This document shows positions 16,890 through 25,375 of a stretch of 64,000 nucleotides of DNA, piece by piece. The DNA is from Gracilimonas sp046602855 (lineage in GTDB: Bacteria > Bacteroidota > Rhodothermia > Balneolales > Balneolaceae). Every line of letters begins with the position of its first letter. Position 1 is the stretch's first letter. The translations under genes and the position numbers were made by a program. The notes below the pieces were generated by a model. The model was not told the DNA's origin, ran no database searches, and saw only the letters and a program-made list of their open reading frames with translations. Where the stretch lies: positions 682,001 through 746,000 of the forward strand of contig NZ_JBKINJ010000001.1 of assembly GCF_046602855.1 (NCBI RefSeq), read 5' to 3'.

Positions 16890-18668
16890 TTATTCGACCG
16901 AATAAGAATTCGAAAAATAGGTTTCGCCGGTTTCTGCATTTCTGAATAGGATCTCGAGATCGCCGGACTGCAGACTCAAAGTTACAGCCCATTTTCCATT
17001 GAAATCTGTTCTGACAGATCTGGTTGATGCATTATTAGTCAGGACTATCTCAATACCGGGATACAAGTTACCAGAGAATGTCGTAGTACCGGAACGTATT
17101 GAAGATAGATCACTGCCTGACGCACTTCTTAATTTAAAGTTAAATACCTTGTTTTTAGTTAAATTTACAACTCTTAAAACTCTTCGGGTTGTATTACCGG
17201 AAGGATCCGTTGAGGAAAGTTGCAAAGTGGTTTCACTATCATTTACTTCCGTTTGGTAAGAAAATCTTCCGGTAGTTTGCACGGAAACCTTCTCTCCATT
17301 GATTGTGAACCTGGCTTCAGGTTCTGTGGCTCCATTTATGGAAATACTGTTATTAACGGCAAAGAGCAGATCGTTGTTTATGTCATCAATAAAAATAGGA
17401 GGCGGCACTTTGTCTTCCGTGCGAATGATCCTGGCTGTTTTTGAATATGGCCCGCGAAGCCCCAGGTCATCAATTGCTTGTACACGAACGTAGGTCATGC
17501 CCATGGGAAGGTTGTTGAATGCAAGGGTAGTATCAGCAGTGCTTACCTCTGTGACATCATCTGAAAAACTTGGGTCACTTCCATACTGTATTCTGTAGGT
17601 TTGAGCTCCCGGTATAGAATTGTAAGAAAATATCACAGCCTGATCACTGACGATAGAGTCAGTGGTAGCCCAGGTCAACTCAGGAGAAGGCAAAAGTTTA
17701 ACGGGGTCCAGTGGGGCTTTGCCACGTTCCACAACGGTACCTTCATTTTCGCGAATAGTGATAGTTACGTTATTTGAATTTACGATCGCTTGTCCGTCAT
17801 AGTTGGTCAGTTTAACAAGTCCCGATTCTTCAGTTTCAGCATAAAAGTTCTGTGTTTGAAGCTCTGAGACTGATGATCCGGCATTAAGGACGTATCGACT
17901 TTGGTCTTTACCGGCAGCTGAAAGTTTGGCAAGCAGACCTCCATCCTCTAAAGTGATCTCAGTATCTGTGGCATTATTAAGGCGATCGATACGTGATTTT
18001 CTGATCACGGCCACAGTATTCGGTTCAACCTGAATATCACTTCCATCTACAAAAGAGAGCTGAGCATAGCTTTCGGTAAATGTCCTGATGCCATCAGATT
18101 GTGCAAAGAGATCGCCCTGCATGGCATCGGCCCAGGAACCAAGTAAACCGCTGCGTTTGTCAACGCGACCTTTTTTTTGGGAGAGCTGAGCCTGAACATC
18201 TACAACACGGTTGGCATTTAAGGCTGATTCCATACTGTCTACAGCAGTTGGAATGCTTCTACCCAGTGAAAAAGCCCGCTCAATTTCCCCGTCATTAACC
18301 GCCTTCTTATAATCATTTAGCAATTGTCGGGCATTTTGATATTCAATAGAAGCAAACACGGTAGCACCATTGGAGATCAGTTCTCCAATTCTTTCCTTTT
18401 GAGCAGAAATTGTGGCATGAATTTGTGAAAAATTCTGTAGTTCCTGTATCTGAGAAGGCGTTATACGGAACACATTAGCGTCTGTATCATGGCTGGCAAG
18501 TGAAACTACAAGTGGCCAGTTGACGGTGCTTCCTGTATACTCTTCAGCTACCCTTTGCAAGTCGTTAGCTTTAAAAGATATGGAGTTACCCTGAGCTATA
18601 GCAATGCCACTACCAATAAATATGGCAGTAATAAAGCCGGTAAAGACTTTAATATAACTCAGTTTCAT
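16890..18668 (-). CDS. Exported FecR-domain protein with fibronectin-like region
   Basis: A 592-residue protein with a signal peptide ending near GIAIAQ (residue 26). Residues about 30-160 are helical with Gln/Ala-rich stretches (a LysM-like or coiled region cannot be assigned). Residues about 180-320 match FecR: AQLSFVDGSDIQVEPNTVAVI, then ITLEDGGLLAKLSAAG and a beta-helical run. Residues about 330-415 form a fibronectin type III-like domain (YRIQYGSDPSFSDDV, TYVRVQAIDDLGLRGPYSK). The C-terminal 170 residues have Ig-like units (SINGATEPEARFTINGE). In other bacteria, exported FecR-domain proteins of this kind occur beside CHASE2 or histidine kinase signalling genes; their function is poorly known. 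It sits 14 bases after the kinase gene and four before the PKD gene, so one mRNA is expected. Confidence 0.75.
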   Translation of the reverse strand: MKLSYIKVFTGFITAIFIGSGIAIAQGNSISFKANDLQRVAEEYTGSTVNWPLVVSLASHDTDANVFRITPSQIQELQNFSQIHATISAQKERIGELISNGATVFASIEYQNARQLLNDYKKAVNDGEIERAFSLGRSIPTAVDSMESALNANRVVDVQAQLSQKKGRVDKRSGLLGSWADAMQGDLFAQSDGIRTFTESYAQLSFVDGSDIQVEPNTVAVIRKSRIDRLNNATDTEITLEDGGLLAKLSAAGKDQSRYVLNAGSSVSELQTQNFYAETEESGLVKLTNYDGQAIVNSNNVTITIRENEGTVVERGKAPLDPVKLLPSPELTWATTDSIVSDQAVIFSYNSIPGAQTYRIQYGSDPSFSDDVTEVSTADTTLAFNNLPMGMTYVRVQAIDDLGLRGPYSKTARIIRTEDKVPPPIFIDDINNDLLFAVNNSISINGATEPEARFTINGEKVSVQTTGRFSYQTEVNDSETTLQLSSTDPSGNTTRRVLRVVNLTKNKVFNFKLRSASGSDLSSIRSGTTTFSGNLYPGIEIVLTNNASTRSVRTDFNGKWAVTLSLQSGDLEILFRNAETGETYFSNSYSVE

Positions 18669-18682
18669 TTACCCATTACCCT

Positions 18683-20776
18683 TTACTTCGGGAAAATCAA
18701 CGTAAATCGCGAGCCTATTGCCTCATTTGATTCAAGTTCAATTTCTCCGTTGTGAATATTTATGATCTCTCGAACGTAAGCTAACCCAAGGCCGGTCCCG
18801 TTTTCACGGGCAGCCTTTTTATTTGATTTAACCCTGTAGAATTTATCAAATATTTTCTTCTGTTCCTCGAGGCTGATTCCATATCCATAATCCGTAACAC
18901 TTAATTTTACAGATTCCGGACGGTTAGCAACTTTTATTTCGATCGTTCTGCCCGGTTCTCCATACTTGATCGCATTACTTAGTAGATTTTGGACCGCATC
19001 AAACACCAGATCCCTGTCAGCTTTTACGTTGAAACCGCGACCTTCACGTACGATCTCAGCATCTACTCCTTTCTGAAGAAGCAGCGGATGGTTAACGCTT
19101 TTTACTTCTTCAACGATAGCATACAGGTCAATTTTTTTGAACTCAATGTTAGCACGCCCTGATTCGATCCTTTGAATATCAAGGAAACGATTCACCAGAG
19201 TTTTCATTCGCCGACCTGACAACAATATCTCGTTTAGGAGGTTTTCACGTTCCTTTTTGTCAGTGAATGTGGAATCCTGAAGAACCTCAGAAAGACCCAT
19301 GATACTTGTGATCGGATTTTTCAGCTCATGGGCTATGATATTGATCATATCATTTCGCTTAATATCATTGAGCCGGTCTTCAGTTTTATCGTGCAGGATG
19401 ATCAGGGCTGCTTGTTCCTTGTCATCCCTATCAATGATAGACACATATTGATAGTCATAATAGTCACTCTTATTCTCATTCTGGAAATGAGCCAGTTCCG
19501 AATTGCTGATCTTTACTGTGTAAGGATCAGGATTGTGGACCCGCTGTTCAAGTTTTGTGAGTGATATATCGTTATGGTTGATGATGTCATCAAGATGAGC
19601 CATGTCAGGATCCAGCTGCATCGATTCCAGTAATTGCTTAAAATTATTATTGATAAAACTGAATTTTCTATTGGAATCAAGGATACCGATCAGGTCTTCA
19701 GAATAGGTCATCATGTACCGGTTCTTCCATTCCTCAAGAATGATCTTCTCTACATTGATACGCTGATACCGTTCCAGAGTGAGCCGGATGTTCTCCAAGG
19801 TGGTCTGCATCAAGCTGAACTCAGGCAGGGTAACCGGCTGTATAGGATGTTCAAAATTCAGGGTGCTCATGTATTCAACATCACTGATGATCTGCTCCAC
19901 AGGTTTATTTACTCTTCGGCTTACGTACCAGCTAAACGAGAACAGGATCAGTAATATTACGGCACCGGTGACGAGGGAATAGGTGATCAGGTCATATACC
20001 GGTTTCAGAATGAAAGTATCTTCAACTGCAACGGTGTGCCAGTAAGGTAGTGTTTCAAACCTGGAACTGAGTATAAACCAATCCTTACCATCAATATTGG
20101 AAGTACTCAGATCAGAATAACCGGCATCATTGAGAGCAGATTCAGGTATCAATACATTTTCTGAGGGCAGGAGTGATCGCCCGCCTTCGGTTATCAGGTT
20201 TGCTGAATAATTTCCGCCAAGTGGGATCTGTATCAGGTCGTTCACAATAGCAGTGGCATCAAAATACATGTCAACAAAATAAATGATCTGACTGATCTGT
20301 ATGGCTTTTTGGGCTACCAGAAAGTATTTCCCTGAAACAGGATCATTGCTAAAACTTACGTTTATATCGGGATCCAGTTTAGAGGGCATCCACTGATAAG
20401 TGATCCCCGAAAAGTTGACCTCGTCGTAAATTGATCGTCGTATATCAACTGACTCGGTCGATCCGTCTTCAGTAATGGTTATGCGCATCAAGCCCGGAGT
20501 CAGGTTCAGCGTCCTCGACATGATATCCTGAGTTTGTGCAGGACTTTCGCTGATCTGCTCAGTCATATAATTGGAGGCATTCAGCCAGTTCCGGATGATC
20601 TGATCGGATCGCTGAAGAGAATACTCCTGAAGCTGCGATACTATGGTAGTTCGTTCGTTGATAATGGCTTCTTTGTACTGAGGACGTACGAAGATCCATA
20701 TCAGGGTAAAAGCCAATAACAGCAGCAGAGAAGAGAATATGAAGATCCTCTTTCGGAGTGTAAGATTGTTAAGCAT
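18683..20776 (-). CDS. Membrane sensor histidine kinase
   Basis: A 697-residue inner-membrane kinase. Helix 1 is at about 11-30, a periplasmic Cache-like sensor of about 230 residues follows, and helix 2 is near 263-285 (LVTGAVILLILFSFSWYV). Then come HAMP-like linker, a PAS-like domain about 345-450 (EDLIGILDSNRKFSFINNNF), HisKA with the phospho-acceptor His483 in AHELKNPITSIMG, and a full HATPase domain (NLLSNAIKYGEPG, DYGYGISLEEQKKIFDKF, GTGLGLAYVREI). All catalytic boxes look intact. No response regulator is adjacent. It starts the operon with the FecR-type and PKD proteins, which could be its sensory partners or its outputs (inference). Confidence 0.88.
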   Translation of the reverse strand: MLNNLTLRKRIFIFSSLLLLLAFTLIWIFVRPQYKEAIINERTTIVSQLQEYSLQRSDQIIRNWLNASNYMTEQISESPAQTQDIMSRTLNLTPGLMRITITEDGSTESVDIRRSIYDEVNFSGITYQWMPSKLDPDINVSFSNDPVSGKYFLVAQKAIQISQIIYFVDMYFDATAIVNDLIQIPLGGNYSANLITEGGRSLLPSENVLIPESALNDAGYSDLSTSNIDGKDWFILSSRFETLPYWHTVAVEDTFILKPVYDLITYSLVTGAVILLILFSFSWYVSRRVNKPVEQIISDVEYMSTLNFEHPIQPVTLPEFSLMQTTLENIRLTLERYQRINVEKIILEEWKNRYMMTYSEDLIGILDSNRKFSFINNNFKQLLESMQLDPDMAHLDDIINHNDISLTKLEQRVHNPDPYTVKISNSELAHFQNENKSDYYDYQYVSIIDRDDKEQAALIILHDKTEDRLNDIKRNDMINIIAHELKNPITSIMGLSEVLQDSTFTDKKERENLLNEILLSGRRMKTLVNRFLDIQRIESGRANIEFKKIDLYAIVEEVKSVNHPLLLQKGVDAEIVREGRGFNVKADRDLVFDAVQNLLSNAIKYGEPGRTIEIKVANRPESVKLSVTDYGYGISLEEQKKIFDKFYRVKSNKKAARENGTGLGLAYVREIINIHNGEIELESNEAIGSRFTLIFPK

Positions 20777-20950
20777 AATCCTCTAATATTAATACATAAA
20801 GATCATTTTAACTAAATAAACAGACACTTTATTAATGATTTGTAATGTATAGCTGAGAGGAAAAATCAACTTCTTAACAAAGGCATAACATTAACTTAAC
20901 GTTTTCTTTAGCTGTGATGTTGATTCTTGATCAACTAAATTAATTGATTT

Positions 20951-21214
20951 ATGCTTATTGGCGGAGACTTTAATAACAGAGCAAAACAACTTTTGGGTAT
21001 TTTGTATGAGTTGTGTGCCAACGATACGGATGTAAAAATTCCGGTTGAAGATCTGGTGGAGGAACTGGCGTCTGATCGCTCTGAGCTGAAAAACCTATTA
21101 CAGTATTTGGAAGGGCGTGATCTGATCTCTATTGCTTCCATTGGAGGCCCATTTTTATATGGACATATTCGGATCACTGAAAAGGGAATTCACAAAGCAT
21201 TAAAGCATAAATAA
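20951..21214 (+). CDS. Small winged-helix-like protein
   Basis: An 87-residue cytoplasmic protein. The order of segments (helix RAKQLLGILYELCAND, helix VEDLVEELASDRSELKNLLQYLEG, then a beta wing RDLISIASIGGPFLYGHIRIT and final helix GIHKALKH) fits a winged-helix DNA-binding or protein-binding fold, as in small MarR/ArsR-like or transcription-associated domains. No family name can be given. It is divergent from the histidine kinase gene across a 174-base gap and is ended by a strong terminator directly after its stop. The start ATG at 20951 is the first in the frame. Confidence 0.65.
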   Translation: MLIGGDFNNRAKQLLGILYELCANDTDVKIPVEDLVEELASDRSELKNLLQYLEGRDLISIASIGGPFLYGHIRITEKGIHKALKHK

Positions 21215-21242
21215 AAAGCCTCTTCGCTAAAAGAGGCTTTTC
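21213..21242. terminator. Bidirectional terminator
   Basis: AAAAGCCTCTT and AAGAGGCTTTT form a strong stem with a short loop (CGCTAA region) and A/T tracts on both sides, so it can end both the small winged-helix gene (plus) and the metalloprotease gene (minus), which converge here. Confidence 0.9.
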
Positions 21243-21263
21243 TGTGTTAGCGATGACTAAAAC

Positions 21264-23711
21264 TTATTCTGAATCAAGAATATCATCAATTCGACTCTGA
21301 ACATCCTCAATGTGAGCCTTGGTCAAGGTATCTGATATTCTGGAACTTGCCTGGTCAAGATCTTCATTGAGGGTGTTCAGTTCTACTCTCAATAAAGAAC
21401 GAATATCAGATGTTTCTATGTCAACCCGGTCCGACTCATTATTTTCGAAAGCGGAAGCGATATTGTTGATATACAAACGCTGAAGATTTCTACGATATGG
21501 ATCAACAGGTTCGTAATCGTAGATCTCATTCCAAACTCCCTGTCTCAGGTCTGATAACATTTCCAGTGGTGAATAAGCATCATCACCATCAAAGGCATAA
21601 TTTTCGTTGAGCCTGATCATGACATCCGCGGCCATTACATCATTCAAAATTCTGGCTTGCAGGTTCTTTACTCTTTCCAATGCACCATTATGTTCAATAC
21701 GACGCAGGATATCTTTATCGAGCAGCCATTCAGGCGTGCTAAATACATTTTCATTCAAAAATTCCATAGCCTGCTTCTGGTAGCTTTCAGAAACAGGGGT
21801 GTACACATAACCCTGCTGATCAGAACTCTTTCTGTTCTGGTATACTCCGCCAATATTGGTAGAGACATGCCCGGCATAGCGAGCCCATTGAAAGACAAGT
21901 TCACCGTAGATCTCTTCCAGGTCATCATAACCTTCACCCGGTGTAGAGGTCCATTCGATCAAATTTGGGACCACGCGTTTAAGATTCATAAGTCCATAGG
22001 TACTTGCCTGAACCGGATCGTTTGAAAGATCTTCCGTTTGAGAAGAGGGGTCATAACCGGTGGAAGAGGCAAAACGATATACCGGGTCACCGGCTTTTTC
22101 CATAATCCAGTTGTCCAGGATCGGTCTTTCAGCTTCCGGAGTTTCAGCTTCCGGGATCACACGGTATCCCCAATTGATAGAATATTTATCATAAGGACCA
22201 ATTTTGCGGATGAAGCGGATATTCTCGTCGCCAGGCTGTGCAATATAGTTCTGGCGGGCATATTCCATGATAGTGGTGGCTATGCCATATTTTTGGGTGA
22301 ATGTTCCTGATCTTAATGAATCCACCGGATAAGCTGAACTGGACTGCATATTATGTGGTAGCCCCAAAGCGTGACCCACTTCATGCGATATCACGCGACG
22401 CATAGTTTCACCGATCAGGTCATCATCCAGCTGTAATTTCCTGGCAGCAGGATTGGCAGCACCTGTTTCTATCATCAAACGATTACGGTACGATCGCATA
22501 TGGTTATGATACCAAACGATATCACTTTCTATGATCTCTCCGGTGCGCGGATCACTTACGCTTGGACCAACGGCATTTCTGATTGTGCTTGCTACCCAGC
22601 GAACGGTGGAATAGCGAATATCCTCGGGACTCCAGTCAGGATCTTCTTCAGGCGATGGGGCTTCTTTTGCAACAACCGCATTCTTAAAGCCGGCGGCTTC
22701 AAACGCTTCATTCCAGTCCTCAACCCCTTGTTTTATATAAGACACATATTTTGTTGGAGTGGCAGGATCGAGGTAGTAGACAATAGGTTTAACAGGTTCT
22801 ACAAGTTCACCACGCGCATAAGCCTCAGGATCTTTGGGTTCCAGTCTCCAGCGGCGGATGTAGCTTTTCTCTTCTGCTTTTTGGGCTTCAGAACCGTAAT
22901 CGATCTGGTCTACCGTGAACCAGCCTACGCGATAGTCTTCATATCTTGGTCGCATGGGTTCTTTCGGCAACAGCACCATAGACTGACTCATTAGCATTGA
23001 GAGGGTAGCGGTCTGTTCATCAGATGGAGGATTGCCGGCATTGTACGTGAGTACATGACGCACTTCGATGTTCTCCGGAAAACTTTTAGCGCTCTCAATA
23101 TACGTACGATCACCATCAAGCCGGCGCACCTGGTATTGCCGTCTTAAAAAGCTGATGGCACCGCTGATGGCCTCAATATCAGAAGTAAAGAAATCCGTGA
23201 CATCTATGACCATGGACGTTGAATCTTCATTTATGGTTTCAATAGGGAAAGAGGCCAAAATAGGGGCAAAATTGTTGGCTTTAACAGATTGATAAATTGG
23301 GAGAGTGTCAGCGGCTACCGCGTTATACGATTGTTTTCTGAGAAGAATATTATCTCTTTTTCGTTCAAAGGTAATGACCTGTTCAGCTGTTTTGGAACCG
23401 CCCGAGAAAAAGCCGAAATAGTCGGTAGGTACTTCAGCAATTCGGCTCACCAGCAACATTTCACGATTTAGAAGAGAATCCGGAATTTCGTAATACAACT
23501 TGTCATCAACCCAGTGGACGTCAAAAAGCCCCTCATCAGTTTCAGCATCTTTTGTTATTACGCTGGAATAGGCTTTATCTCCATTATCAGGTGAAGCAGT
23601 CCGTTTGCTGTTATTGTTTGAAGTAGCCTGCTTGGAACTTGAACATGCTGTTGCAAAGGCAAATGACAGCATCAGAATCCAAAGAAGTTTTAGGAAAGAT
23701 CTTGGCATCAT
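21264..23711 (-). CDS. Secreted zinc metalloprotease lipoprotein (DUF5117/DUF4953 type)
   Basis: An 815-residue lipoprotein: signal and lipobox-like ATAC near residue 22, then a long N-terminal region about 40-330 typical of DUF5117 proteins. The metzincin-type zinc motif HEVGHALGLPHNM follows at residues 443-455 (H443, E444, H447, H453), and a C-terminal DUF4953-like region with helical tail ends the protein. The HExxHxxGxxH signature gives the three zinc ligands and catalytic Glu. Such proteins are common in Bacteroidota, anchored in the outer membrane or periplasm, and are assumed to degrade proteins or peptides; no substrate is known from the sequence. The gene seems monocistronic, ended by the bidirectional terminator. 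Two adjacent ATG codons are possible starts. Confidence 0.88.
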   Translation of the reverse strand: MMPRSFLKLLWILMLSFAFATACSSSKQATSNNNSKRTASPDNGDKAYSSVITKDAETDEGLFDVHWVDDKLYYEIPDSLLNREMLLVSRIAEVPTDYFGFFSGGSKTAEQVITFERKRDNILLRKQSYNAVAADTLPIYQSVKANNFAPILASFPIETINEDSTSMVIDVTDFFTSDIEAISGAISFLRRQYQVRRLDGDRTYIESAKSFPENIEVRHVLTYNAGNPPSDEQTATLSMLMSQSMVLLPKEPMRPRYEDYRVGWFTVDQIDYGSEAQKAEEKSYIRRWRLEPKDPEAYARGELVEPVKPIVYYLDPATPTKYVSYIKQGVEDWNEAFEAAGFKNAVVAKEAPSPEEDPDWSPEDIRYSTVRWVASTIRNAVGPSVSDPRTGEIIESDIVWYHNHMRSYRNRLMIETGAANPAARKLQLDDDLIGETMRRVISHEVGHALGLPHNMQSSSAYPVDSLRSGTFTQKYGIATTIMEYARQNYIAQPGDENIRFIRKIGPYDKYSINWGYRVIPEAETPEAERPILDNWIMEKAGDPVYRFASSTGYDPSSQTEDLSNDPVQASTYGLMNLKRVVPNLIEWTSTPGEGYDDLEEIYGELVFQWARYAGHVSTNIGGVYQNRKSSDQQGYVYTPVSESYQKQAMEFLNENVFSTPEWLLDKDILRRIEHNGALERVKNLQARILNDVMAADVMIRLNENYAFDGDDAYSPLEMLSDLRQGVWNEIYDYEPVDPYRRNLQRLYINNIASAFENNESDRVDIETSDIRSLLRVELNTLNEDLDQASSRISDTLTKAHIEDVQSRIDDILDSE

Positions 23712-23851
23712 AGATTTTAATTGATTTAAATTTTTACCTAAATGAAAGTAGGGGTAATTAAGAAAAGGATTAAGTCTTTAACATGAAATAACATTCCTGC
23801 GAATGGAGGTCAGTCATAAAGTTTCATTACCCAGTTTTCCTGAAAAATTCC

Positions 23852-23859
23852 TACCTTTG
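23852..23859 (+). promoter_or_regulatory. Promoter of ald
   Basis: TACCTTTG followed by CG is a textbook Bacteroidota -7 box (TAnnTTTG). A TTTT-containing segment about 19 bases upstream could serve as the -33 element. Expected leader about 30 bases to the ATG at 23897. Confidence 0.6.
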
Positions 23860-23896
23860 CGTCCCAAAAATTAACAGCCTAACTAAATCTAACATC

Positions 23897-25012
23897 ATGA
23901 TTATTGGAGTCCCAAAAGAGATCAAAACACACGAGAACCGAGTTGCCATTCAGCCGGGCGGTGTGGCACAGCTAAAACGTAACGGACATGATGTTCTGAT
24001 CGAAAAAAGTGCCGGAGTTGGAAGCGGTTTTTCGGATCAGCAATATATTGATGCCGGAGCTAGTATCATTGATGATGTGGAGGAAGTTTGGAAAAATGCG
24101 GATATGATCATGAAGGTGAAAGAGCCTATTGCCGTTGAGTACCCAAGAATGAGAGCGGGGCAGATCATATTCACTTATTTTCACTTTGCGGCTGATGAAG
24201 AGCTGACCAAAGCTGTGGTAGATTCAAAATCTATTGCCATCGCCTATGAAACGGTTGAAAAAGCTGACCGGTCCCTTCCATTACTCATCCCAATGAGTGA
24301 AGTTGCCGGCAGAATGGCTGCTCAGGAAGGCGCTGTTTATCTGGAGAAACCCAAGGGTGGCCGGGGAGTTCTGATGGGAGGGATTCCGGGTGTGCCTCCA
24401 GCTAATGTACTGGTACTTGGCGGAGGTATTGTAGGAGTGAATGCCGCTAAGATCGCAGCAGGTATGGGGGCAAGAACAACGATCATGGATATCAGCATGC
24501 CCAAACTGCGGTATCTTGATGATGTGATGGAGAAGAATGTGACCACTATGTTTTCATCCGAGGCAAATATCAGAAAAATGCTTCCTCACGTGGATATGGT
24601 TATCGGTGCCGTATTGATACCCGGAGCCAAGGCCCCACATTTGATCACCAGAGATATGCTTAAGCTGATGAAGCCGGGTACAGTTATCGTTGATGTGGCT
24701 ATTGATCAGGACGGATGTTTTGAAACCTCAAAACCAACCACCCACAAAGATCCTGTATATGAAGTGGATGAAATTGTACACTATTGTGTGGCTAACATGC
24801 CTGGAGCCGTTCCTTATACATCAACCATGGGGCTTACCAACGTAACCCTGCCATATGCAGTTCAGATCGCCAACAAAGGCTGGAAAAAGGCATTGAAAGA
24901 TGACCATGATCTACTGAGAGGTTTGAATATTGCCAATGGAACCATTGTCTATAAAGACGTGGCCGAGGCATTTGATATGGAATGGGAGGAAGTAAATTCC
25001 GTTCTGAAATAA
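23897..25012 (+). CDS. ald: Alanine dehydrogenase
   Basis: A 371-residue cytoplasmic enzyme that interconverts L-alanine and pyruvate plus ammonia with NAD. The N-terminus MIIGVPKEIKTHENRVAIQP carries the family signature, including the Arg and Lys that bind pyruvate. The NAD motif VLVLGGGIVGVNAAKIAAGMGA (residues about 170-190, quoted only in part: GGGIVGVNAAKIA) and the catalytic-region segments IVDVAIDQDGCFETS, PTTHKDPVYEVDEIVHYCV and NMPGAVPYTST are all present. Length matches the family (about 370). It is a single gene with its own promoter and terminator. It probably links amino-acid catabolism to central metabolism. Confidence 0.95.
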   Translation: MIIGVPKEIKTHENRVAIQPGGVAQLKRNGHDVLIEKSAGVGSGFSDQQYIDAGASIIDDVEEVWKNADMIMKVKEPIAVEYPRMRAGQIIFTYFHFAADEELTKAVVDSKSIAIAYETVEKADRSLPLLIPMSEVAGRMAAQEGAVYLEKPKGGRGVLMGGIPGVPPANVLVLGGGIVGVNAAKIAAGMGARTTIMDISMPKLRYLDDVMEKNVTTMFSSEANIRKMLPHVDMVIGAVLIPGAKAPHLITRDMLKLMKPGTVIVDVAIDQDGCFETSKPTTHKDPVYEVDEIVHYCVANMPGAVPYTSTMGLTNVTLPYAVQIANKGWKKALKDDHDLLRGLNIANGTIVYKDVAEAFDMEWEEVNSVLK

Positions 25013-25034
25013 GTTCTATTGACCAAAAAATATC

Positions 25035-25067
25035 AAGCTCGTTTAGTCTAACTATACGGGCTTTTTT
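25035..25067 (+). terminator. Terminator after ald
   Basis: AAGCTCGT (25035-25042) pairs with ACGGGCTT (25056-25063), eight pairs with one G-U, followed by a T-tract. It lies 23 bases after the ald stop. Confidence 0.7.
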
Positions 25068-25375
25068 GTACCGGTTGATTTTTAGGAGATCGGTCTGATG
25101 GCTAAAAGTCCGTACGGCTGCTATACTTGAATAATTAGATTTAATCCTTTTCCAGATCTGGAAAAAGAAATGAGCCAGCAGTTTAATATTCGCCTGAGTA
25201 TTATGATTAAATTATGGTCCCCTGTGTAGGTTTTTCTATGGGGTACCCTCAGTCTGTGTTCCATGAATAAACTTAGCTGAATGATGGATATATGAGAACA
25301 CTGAGTTGGTTCAGTGAAGTGATCTTACTACAGGTAAAATATTGTTTAAATTAAGCTTAAATTAGTTGATGTATT
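25068..25375. other. Gene-free gap with an 18-base perfect palindrome
   Basis: No credible reading frame or RNA gene is visible in this convergent gap. At 25148-25165 TTTTCCAGATCTGGAAAA is a perfect palindrome, and TTAAGCTTAA occurs near the 3' end. Neither is followed by a T-tract nor close to a start codon, so their role is unclear. Confidence 0.6.

Noticed and set aside
16886..16939. Longer N-terminus for the PKD protein starting at 16939
   Set aside because: It would overlap the end of the FecR-type gene and put 18 residues before the signal peptide.
22500..22994. A 164-residue plus-strand frame opposite the metalloprotease
   Set aside because: It is a shadow frame inside a clear protein family member with an intact zinc motif.
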